A model generated the notes under the pieces. It saw only the letters and a program-made list of their open reading frames with translations, searched no databases and was not told the origin of the DNA. 54,109 nt of DNA from JAKLKS01 sp964370855 (GTDB lineage: Bacteria > Planctomycetota > JAJSAM01 > JAKLKS01), in assembly GCA_964370855.1 (NCBI GenBank), contig CAYJMF010000017.1, positions 1 through 54,109 of the forward strand, read 5' to 3'. The position numbers and the translations under genes were made by a program. Below are positions 24,649 to 30,175 of the stretch, in pieces; the stretch's first letter is position 1, and each line of letters opens with the position of its first letter.

Positions 24649-25182
24649 GTGGACATCCAGGAACTCGTCGCGGATCCCCGGGTGCAGGCGGGGGCGGGGG
24701 CGGCGGCCCTCCTCCTCCTCGTCATCGTGCTCGCCGTCCGCTTCGCCGGGAAGCGGGCGAAGAGGTCCGCCGCCGACGCCGCGGCCCGGGGACGGCAGAA
24801 CCTCCTGGCGGCCATCCGCTCCTTCCGCGACGAGGTGAAGAAGGCGGCGGCGGCCTCGGAGCCGGTGTTCCGGAAGATGGACGCGGAGTCGGCCCAGGGC
24901 TCCTCCATCGGCCACTGGAGGACGACGCTGCGCCACCGCATCGCCGTCCGCCCCCTCGACTTCGGGGCCGTCAAGACCGCCGCCCGCGGCCTCGGCCTCG
25001 ACTCCATGCCGGTTTCCGACCTCGAGGTCGCGTGGAGGAAGATGGAGCGCCAGATCTCCGACTACAACGGGGGGAAGCTCGACGCCTCGCCCACGCCCAT
25101 CGCCACCATCCGCCAGTTCGAGAAGGACCTGCAGAAGCTGGTGGTCCTCGCCAACATCGCCCTCAAGTCCCTGGAGGGGTAG
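24649..25182 (+). CDS. Single-pass membrane protein of unknown function
   Basis: I do not recognise the family. The protein has about 177 residues: a short N-terminus, one strong membrane helix (AALLLLVIVLAVRFAG), a basic stretch (GKRAKR), then a soluble mainly helical region with many Lys/Glu/Arg residues (RSFRDEVKKAAAASEPVFRKMDAE, IRQFEKDLQKLVVLANIALKSLEG). The topology suggests an inner-membrane anchor with a cytoplasmic coiled-coil-like body. I favour GTG at 24649 because AGGAGG sits 7 bases before it; ATG at 24628 would add seven residues. It is divergent from the receiver gene. Confidence 0.72.
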   Translation: MDIQELVADPRVQAGAGAAALLLLVIVLAVRFAGKRAKRSAADAAARGRQNLLAAIRSFRDEVKKAAAASEPVFRKMDAESAQGSSIGHWRTTLRHRIAVRPLDFGAVKTAARGLGLDSMPVSDLEVAWRKMERQISDYNGGKLDASPTPIATIRQFEKDLQKLVVLANIALKSLEG

Positions 25183-25534
25183 CGGGGGAGGAGGGCCCCG
25201 TCCTCCCCCCGGCCCCTGAGAAGGATCGTTCCGCTCGGTTCCGCACGGCGGGGACCCCGTTTCCCCGGCGGCAAGGGTGTCCCGGCTCCCATCCGCTCCC
25301 GACCCCTTCCTCCCCGCCGCGGCACGCCCTTTGCCATCTCCCTCCGCGCGCACCGTCGCGACCGCCCCCTCCGGGGGGCGCCGAGCCTCGCCGGGGGGCG
25401 GCCGTTGCGCCTCCTCCCGGGCCGCCCGCCCGGGTCCTCCACCGTCGTCCCCCCTTCGGAGGCCCGGGCAACCCCTTCCGCCGCCGGTGGGAATCCGTGG
25501 CGGTCCGTGGGAAAACATGTGACAAAATAGTCAC
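25183..25534. other. 352-base intergenic region
   Basis: No coding sequence is supported. The last 20 bases hold the inverted repeat that overlaps the next start codon. The rest is GC-rich without clear promoter, terminator or repeat. Confidence 0.6.
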
Positions 25535-25537
25535 ATG
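25516..25537 (+). promoter_or_regulatory. Operator-like inverted repeat over the ArsR-like start codon
   Basis: CATGTGAC (25516-25523) and GTCACATG (25530-25537) are perfect 8-base arms around AAAATA. The ATG of the regulator gene is the end of the right arm. Binding there would block transcription and initiation, as expected of an autorepressor. The AT-rich spacer is striking in this GC-rich genome and may overlap a -10 element. Confidence 0.75.
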
Positions 25538-25951
25538 AAACGGCGGAGGAGGGGGCCCGGGGGGCGGGCGGGGGCGGGAGACGGGGCCGACGCCGCGGTC
25601 TGGAGGGCCCTCGCCAGTCCCGCCCGGCGGGCGGTCCTGGAACTCCTCCGCGCGGGCCCCAGGACGACGGGGGAGATCGCCGCCCTCCTCCCCGGCACGC
25701 GCTACGCCGCCATGAAGCACCTGGCCGTGCTGGCGGGGGCCGGGCTCCTCTCCGCGGAGCGGCGGGGGAGGGAGCGGTGGAACCGGCTCGAGGCGGGGGC
25801 CATGGCGCGGCTGCTGCGCCGGTGGGCGGAGCGCTACGGGTGCCCGCGCGGACGCCGCGGGTCCGGCTCCCCTACTTCGGCATCCACTTCTCGAGCAGCC
25901 TCCGGGTCGCCGGCAGGTCGTCCTGGGCGAGCACCACGCCCCCGGGGTTGA
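25535..25951 (+). CDS. ArsR-like winged-helix transcription regulator
   Basis: A 138-residue protein whose residues about 20-95 form an ArsR-type winged helix: WRALASPARRAVLELLRAGPRTTGEIAALL, then KHLAVLAGAGLLSAERRGRERW. No metal-binding Cys motif (ELCVCDL) is present, so a metal sensor is unlikely; it is closer to the SdpR/YdfF-like subgroup. The last 40 or so residues are low-complexity and overlap the convergent gene by 80 bases, so the true end may be a poorly conserved extension. A perfect inverted repeat over its start codon suggests autoregulation. Confidence 0.78.
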   Translation: MKRRRRGPGGRAGAGDGADAAVWRALASPARRAVLELLRAGPRTTGEIAALLPGTRYAAMKHLAVLAGAGLLSAERRGRERWNRLEAGAMARLLRRWAERYGCPRGRRGSGSPTSASTSRAASGSPAGRPGRAPRPRG

Positions 25952-26354
25952 CGAGGTAGATCCGGTTGCCCCACATGTCCGGGAGGCCCCAGGCGTCGAG
26001 GACCGGGCGGGCGGCGGGGAGGACCGGGAAGGGGAGTTGGTGGCGGAGGACGAACGCCTTCGCCTCCTCCGGGCCGTCCGGGGTCACGCCGACGGCGGTG
26101 AGACCCCGCGGTCCGTACTCGTTCACGAGGTCGAGCACGAGGCCGATGTCCTCGTTGCAGTCCGGGAGGTGGGGCCGGAAGAAGACGACGAGGCCCCACT
26201 TCCCCTCGATGACCGCGGAGGCCTCCCTCCCCTCGAGGAGGAGCCAGCCCTCCCCCCGGACGGCGGGGGCGCGGCGCCCCTCGGCGGGGGCGGCGCAGCC
26301 GGCGGCCAGCGCGAGGACGGCGGCGAGGATGGGCGCGGCGAGGTTCCTGTTCAT
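25872..26354 (-). CDS. Thioredoxin-fold lipoprotein lacking the CxxC motif
   Basis: A 160-residue lipoprotein: the lipobox LAAGC puts the lipidated Cys at residue 20. The body resembles peroxiredoxin/TlpA domains (WGLVVFFRPHLPDCNEDIG, LTAVGVTPDGPEEAKAFV, FPVLPAARPVLDAWGLPD, YLVNPGGVVLAQDD). The usual CxxC is replaced by a segment with only one Cys (PDC), so it is not a classical disulfide oxidoreductase; a one-Cys peroxidase-like or non-redox role is possible. It converges with the ArsR-like gene, overlapping its tail by 80 bases, and follows the Gmk-like gene on the same strand. Confidence 0.82.
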   Translation of the reverse strand: MNRNLAAPILAAVLALAAGCAAPAEGRRAPAVRGEGWLLLEGREASAVIEGKWGLVVFFRPHLPDCNEDIGLVLDLVNEYGPRGLTAVGVTPDGPEEAKAFVLRHQLPFPVLPAARPVLDAWGLPDMWGNRIYLVNPGGVVLAQDDLPATRRLLEKWMPK

Positions 26355-26418
26355 GGGGGGAATGGTACCGCGGCCGCGGGACGGGGGGGAGTGGTTGCGA
26401 GCCACCCCCCGTGACGGG

Positions 26419-27171
26419 TCAGCGGACGAGGTCCGCCTCCCACCGCTCGCCGCCGGGGACCGCCTCGCCGCGAAGCGCCGCGGCCAGGGCGGCCAGGGCG
26501 CGGCCGGCGTCCCCGATGGGCCAGTAGAAGGCGTCCCAGTCGTCGGAATCCTCCCCGTCGTGGCAGGGAACCACGACCTCGAAGCGGTGGGCATGCCCCA
26601 TCTCCCCCCAGGCGCTACCGCACCGCTTCTCGATGTTGTCGAGGTCGGGGCGGGAGAGCTCCCCCTTCTGCTTCCGCGTGCGGCGGAGGAGCTTGCGGCG
26701 CATGACGTCGGCCACGAGGGAGGGGAGGTCGGCGCCCCGCTCCCGGAGGTCGAGGATCTCCGCCCGGGAGAGGGGCGCGAGGAACAGGGAGAGCTTCGCC
26801 ACGGGGGCGAGCCGCTCATGGGCGAGGAGAGCCGTGCCCACGAAGGGGTTCCCCTCGAAGAGGGCGTCCCCCCCGGCGAGGGTCGCCTCGAGGGCGTCGA
26901 GGTCGAGGGCCTGCACGTCCCCCCGCACGTCCATGACGACGAACCGCGGATCGGAGCGCAGGGCCTCCACCGCCGCGCGGGGCCGGAAGTGGTAGTCGAC
27001 CCCGTCCCGCTCGCCGGGGCGGGGGGCGCGGGAGTTGTGGAGCACCACGGGGTGGAGGCGGGCGTGGAGCCCGGGGTGGATGCGCGCCAGGGCCCGCACC
27101 AGGGGGCTCTTCCCCGCGCAGGAGGGGCCCGAGAGGATCACGAGCCGGGAGGAGGGGGGGGAGGGGGCCAC
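26419..27171 (-). CDS. Guanylate-kinase-like P-loop protein
   Basis: A 250-residue protein with a Walker A near the N-terminus (GPSCAGKS, about residues 14-21) and a segment close to the GMP-binding region of guanylate kinase (SRAPRPGERDGVDYHF, about 47-62). The rest departs from true Gmk and is longer by 40-50 residues, with a basic helix (RRKLLRRTRKQKGEL) and an acidic DGEDSDDWD stretch. It is probably a nucleotide or nucleoside kinase-like enzyme of unknown substrate, not the housekeeping Gmk. The start is GTG at 27171. A hairpin with a TACG loop lies just upstream. Confidence 0.72.
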   Translation of the reverse strand: MAPSPPSSRLVILSGPSCAGKSPLVRALARIHPGLHARLHPVVLHNSRAPRPGERDGVDYHFRPRAAVEALRSDPRFVVMDVRGDVQALDLDALEATLAGGDALFEGNPFVGTALLAHERLAPVAKLSLFLAPLSRAEILDLRERGADLPSLVADVMRRKLLRRTRKQKGELSRPDLDNIEKRCGSAWGEMGHAHRFEVVVPCHDGEDSDDWDAFYWPIGDAGRALAALAAALRGEAVPGGERWEADLVR

Positions 27172-27192
27172 GGTCCCCGGATTCTACGGGAG

Positions 27193-27214
27193 AGTGGGGA
27201 ATACGTTCCCCACT
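27193..27214. repeat. 9-bp hairpin with TACG tetraloop
   Basis: AGTGGGGAA and TTCCCCACT pair perfectly around TACG, a UNCG-type loop in RNA. It sits about 20 bases upstream of the Gmk-like gene start and downstream of the proline-rich gene. It could end the upstream transcript or shape the leader. Confidence 0.6.
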
Positions 27215-27234
27215 TGGCCGCCGGCCCGGTGGAA

Positions 27235-27273
27235 CCTCCGCCCCTGTCCCCGGAGCAGGGGCAGGGGCGGAGG
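27235..27273 (-). terminator. Stem-loop after the proline-rich gene
   Basis: A G+C-rich stem of about 16 bp (27235-27251 with 27258-27273, one bulged T) with loop GGAGCA, starting about 20 bases after the stop of the minus-strand proline-rich gene. No T-run follows, so it is at best an incomplete intrinsic terminator. Confidence 0.45.
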
Positions 27274-27292
27274 CGGCGTCCCACCGGCGCCC

Positions 27293-27805
27293 CTAGTCGG
27301 AGTTCTCCGGCGGGCGCCTGTGGGGAGGCGGGGGAGGCGGGGGATCGTCGCCGCCGCCGCCCGGCGGCGGGGGAGGGGGAGGAGGCGGGGGAGGCGGGGG
27401 ATCGTCGCCGCCGCCGCCGGAAGGAGGAGGAGGAGGCGGGGGAGGCGGGGGGGGAGCCGGAGGGTCGTCGCCGCCGCCGCCGGGAGGAGGAGGAGGAGGA
27501 GGGTCCTTCGGCGGGTCCTTGGGCGGCGGGTCCTTGGGCGGCGGGTCCTCGGGCGGCGGGTCCTTGGGCGGGTCCTTGGGAGGGTCCTTCGGCGGATCCT
27601 TCGGCGGGTCCTTCTTCTTCTTGGGGGGCTTCGGAGGCGGACCGCCACCACCGCCGCCTCCTCCGCCGCCGCCCCCGCCGCGGGCCAGGAGGAGGGGCTG
27701 GTCCTTCGCCGTCGATCCGTCGCCCGCCACCGACCAGGAGACCGAGAGGGCGAGGGCCGCGCCGGCCGCCACGCCCAGGGTGAACCTCGAGGAGCGACCC
27801 GCCAT
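27293..27805 (-). CDS. Secreted proline-rich repeat protein
   Basis: A 170-residue protein with a signal peptide (residues 1-27, ending SWSVAGDG) followed by extreme low complexity: a Gly run, then about eight copies of a DPPK/DPPPK-like unit, then three blocks of GGGGDDPP with long Pro runs. It would be an extended, polyproline, surface or periplasmic linker. The family is not recognised. Reality is supported by AAGGAGG placed 5 bases before the ATG and by the signal peptide; the repeats make all six frames look open, so homology cannot confirm it. Assembly of such repeats may be inexact in copy number. Confidence 0.68.
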   Translation of the reverse strand: MAGRSSRFTLGVAAGAALALSVSWSVAGDGSTAKDQPLLLARGGGGGGGGGGGGGPPPKPPKKKKDPPKDPPKDPPKDPPKDPPPEDPPPKDPPPKDPPKDPPPPPPPGGGGDDPPAPPPPPPPPPPPSGGGGDDPPPPPPPPPPPPPGGGGDDPPPPPPPHRRPPENSD

Positions 27806-27913
27806 GGAACCTCCTTGCCGCGATGGACCTCCGCGGACGGGAGGAAGGATGCCACGCCTTCCTTGCGGGAATCCTAAGGCGCGGGGAGTTCCCCGCCGCC
27901 CGCTCCCGGCCCC

Positions 27914-28315
27914 CTACTCCGCCTGGCTGTCGTACAGGAGGAAGGCGTCGTTGGCCTCCTCGAACTCCAGGTGGTGCTGCCGGCACCCGTTCCGGGAGCA
28001 GATCCGGAGGAAGCCCCCCCCGGCGAGGTCCACGGCGACCATGGGCGCCTTGCAGAGGCAGAGGCCGTGGATCGGGAAGGGCTCGTGGCAGCGGGGGCAG
28101 CAGAACTCGGCGACGGACCCGGGGATGTCCGGGAATCCGCAGAAGCGCCTGTGGAAGCTCCCGTAGATCGCGCTGAGGTGGACGTGGCCGACCCGATCCC
28201 CGATGCCCGCGAGGAGATCGATGGAGGGGAGGCCGTCCACCTCGACGGCCCGGCACGCCAGGGGAGAGAGGCAGCGGGGGCACTTCGCCGCCAGGAGGAG
28301 GAGGGAACCCGACAT
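27914..28315 (-). CDS. Small zinc-ribbon-like protein of unknown function
   Basis: I do not recognise this 133-residue protein. It has several paired Cys: KCPRCLSPLAC near the N-terminus, FCCPRCHEPF in the middle, and GLCLCK and ICSRNGC later, which suggests two zinc ribbons. The rest has no membrane segment. A purine-rich ribosome binding site (GAAAGGGGG) precedes the ATG. It is divergent from the methyltransferase gene, with a 205-base shared upstream region. Confidence 0.7.
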   Translation of the reverse strand: MSGSLLLLAAKCPRCLSPLACRAVEVDGLPSIDLLAGIGDRVGHVHLSAIYGSFHRRFCGFPDIPGSVAEFCCPRCHEPFPIHGLCLCKAPMVAVDLAGGGFLRICSRNGCRQHHLEFEEANDAFLLYDSQAE

Positions 28316-28459
28316 CGCGACCCCCTTTCAGGGGTCCATGGGCCGCCAGGCCCGGTGTCCGGGACTTCCTCGCGCCGGGCCGGGTCGGCTTCGGGCCGCC
28401 CGTCGGAGCGGTGCGCATGGACCGGCTGATCGGATTCTATCCGGGATCGGAAAACGCCG

Positions 28460-28475
28460 CTTGTCGGGCGACAAG
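28460..28475. promoter_or_regulatory. Small inverted repeat between divergent genes
   Basis: CTTGTC and GACAAG pair around GGGC about 45 bases upstream of the methyltransferase start. It is a possible operator in the divergent region shared with the zinc-ribbon gene. Confidence 0.35.
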
Positions 28476-28520
28476 GAGCCGGGAATCCCCGGTATCCTGT
28501 CCCCGGGACGGGAGGGTGCG

Positions 28521-29270
28521 ATGGCCGAAGGTCTTCCGGTCGGGGATGCCGCCGCGATCCGCGCCGCCGTCGCGGGGAGGTATCGCGCCGCCGCGGCGGG
28601 GACCGGCGAACGGTTCCCCTACGCCGTCGGGCGGCCCGCCGCCCTCGCCCACGGGTACGGCGAGGATCTCCTCGGCGCCCTCCCCGCCGCCGCCGCGGAG
28701 CGCTTCGTCGGCGTCGGCAATCCCTTCCGGATCCGGCGGCCCGCCCCGGGGGAGCGGGTCCTCGACGTCGGCTGCGGGGGAGGGCTCGACGTGTTCGCCG
28801 CTGCCCTCCTCGCAGGTCCCGGGGGCCGGGCCGTCGGCCTCGATCTCGTGCCGGAGATGGCCGCCGCCGCGGGCCGGGCGGCGGAGGGGTGGACGGGAGG
28901 GCACGCCTCCTTCGCGGCGGGGGCCGTCGAGTCCCTCCCTTTCCCCGACGGCGCCTTCGACCTGGTCCTCTCCAACGGGGTCCTCAACCTGGTCCCCGAC
29001 AAGGACGCCGCCTTCCGGGAGATCCATCGCGTGCTGCGTCCCGGAGGCCGGCTGGCGGCGGCGGATCTCCTCGTGACGGAGTCCGTCCCGCCGGAGGTCC
29101 TCGCCAGCCTCGACGCCTGGTCCACCTGAATCGCCGGCGCCCTGCCGGGCAGGTACTGCCTGGCGAAGCTCCGGGAGGCGGGATTCGACTCCGCGGAGAT
29201 CGGGGAGCGGACCGGCGTCTCCACGTCGAGGTACACGGAGGCCTTCCTGATCGAGGCCGTCAAGGCGTGA
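28521..29270 (+). CDS. ArsM-like SAM methyltransferase, probable selenoprotein (in-frame TGA = Sec203)
   Basis: A class I SAM-dependent methyltransferase of the ArsM/UbiE-like type, 249 residues if the TGA at 29127-29129 is read as selenocysteine. Motif I is LDVGCGGG (about 81-88), with VGLDLVPEM, VESLPFPDGAFDLVLSN and the ArsM-like NLVPDKDAAFREIHRVLRPGGRL. After DAWST the frame meets TGA, where ArsM proteins have Cys in a C-(I/V)-(A/S)-GAL context. The frame continues IAGALPGRY...LREAGFDSAEIGE to a normal TGA stop at 29268. A hairpin with loop GTA follows the TGA. The ArsM Cys usually found in SNCVxNLSPDK is Gly here, so arsenic methylation is uncertain. GGAGGG precedes the ATG. Confidence 0.82.
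29144..29164 (+). promoter_or_regulatory. Candidate bacterial SECIS hairpin
   Basis: GCCGGGCAG (29144-29152) pairs with CTGCCTGGC (29156-29164), with one G-T wobble, closing a 3-base loop GTA. The loop starts 23 bases after the TGA and its first base is G. Established bacterial SECIS models ask for a loop of 3-14 bases, a G in its first two positions, a 4-16-bp stem and 16-37 bases from the UGA. All are met here, although GC-rich DNA forms hairpins easily. Confidence 0.65.
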
Positions 29271-29283
29271 TGGGGTGCCTCGA

Positions 29284-30003
29284 TCAGAAGTCGACGAGGA
29301 TCCCGAGGAGGAGGTCGGCGTGGTCGTACCGCCGCGCCCCCCCGAGGATCTCGTCGTAGCGCAGCTCCGCGAAGGCGGAGACCTTCTCCCCGACGGGGAT
29401 CTCGCCGCCGAGCCCCACCCGGGCCAGGAGGCCGGACTTGTCCCCGCTGCGGCTCACTTCCGCGTGGACGAAACCGACGCCGCCGAGGAGGTAGGCGTGG
29501 ACGGGATCTGTCCCGAGGAACCACTTCCCCTGGGCGCCGATGGACAGGAGGTCGACGTCCCCCCGGTTCGGCCTGCGTCCGACCTCGAAGCCGTTGGCGA
29601 GTTCGAGGAACCCCTCCACCGCGACCCGTTCGTCGAGGCGGGATCCGAAGCGGAGCCCGAGCCCGGGATCGCTGTCCCCCGCGGAGCCCGGGGTGTCGAA
29701 GTCCTCGAAGCCGAAGAGGAGGGCGAGGCCGGCGTAGGGGCCGCGGCGGGGCGAAGGAGCCTCCGGCCCCTTCGCTTCGGGAGGCCCGGACGGTTCCGGC
29801 GGCGCAGGCTGCTCCTCCCCGGCGACGGGGGTCTTGGCGGGCTCCGGGGGGGCCGGCATCGCCTCCTCCCCTTCCGTGGAGAGGAAGTCGGGGAACATCC
29901 AGCGCTGCACCGAACCGGCGCCGCGGTCCCGGGCCGGCGAGGCGCAGGCCGCGAGGGCCGCGGCGGCGAGGAGGCAGGTCGAGAGGGATTGCACGGGGCG
30001 CAT
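29284..30003 (-). CDS. Outer-membrane barrel-like lipoprotein
   Basis: A 239-residue protein with a lipobox LAAC (Cys at residue 20), a Pro/Glu/Ala-rich linker (about 45-90), then alternating amphipathic strands (YAGLALLFGFEDF, LGLRFGSRLDERVAVEGFLEL, AYLLGGVGFVHAEV, ARVGLGGEIPVGEKVSAFAELRYDEIL) and a terminal Phe (LLLGILVDF), the pattern of an OmpA/OmpW-like 8-stranded barrel. The ATG at 30003 is chosen for the AAAGGAG 5 bases upstream and the immediate signal peptide. The ligand or function is unknown. It lies downstream of the M1 peptidase on the same strand and converges with the methyltransferase gene, only 13 bases from its readthrough stop. Confidence 0.8.
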   Translation of the reverse strand: MRPVQSLSTCLLAAAALAACASPARDRGAGSVQRWMFPDFLSTEGEEAMPAPPEPAKTPVAGEEQPAPPEPSGPPEAKGPEAPSPRRGPYAGLALLFGFEDFDTPGSAGDSDPGLGLRFGSRLDERVAVEGFLELANGFEVGRRPNRGDVDLLSIGAQGKWFLGTDPVHAYLLGGVGFVHAEVSRSGDKSGLLARVGLGGEIPVGEKVSAFAELRYDEILGGARRYDHADLLLGILVDF

Positions 30004-30175
30004 GTAGGCTCCTTTCCGACAGGTGTGGGTCGGGAGAGGATGCGCCGTACGGAATGGTCCGGCGATCCATCCCCGTCCGTGGCCATCGTCGGAGGAGACT
30101 AGCACTGGCTCAGGCGGGAGACCGGGGGAGTGGGGGAACCGGGACCGGTCCTCCCCTCCCTCTCCCGCTCCGCGC

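Noticed and set aside
27519..28166. Glycine-rich plus-strand protein over the proline-rich gene
   Set aside because: It is the antisense reading of the proline codons; it lacks the ribosome binding site and signal peptide seen on the minus strand.
28203..29129. Methyltransferase ending at the first TGA as a complete gene
   Set aside because: The frame after the TGA continues the family C-terminus (AGFDSAEI region), so the early stop would remove a conserved end.
29127..29270. Methyltransferase as a simple pseudogene
   Set aside because: Only one stop occurs, it is TGA at a Cys position, the remaining frame is intact, and a SECIS-like hairpin is present. A base error remains possible.
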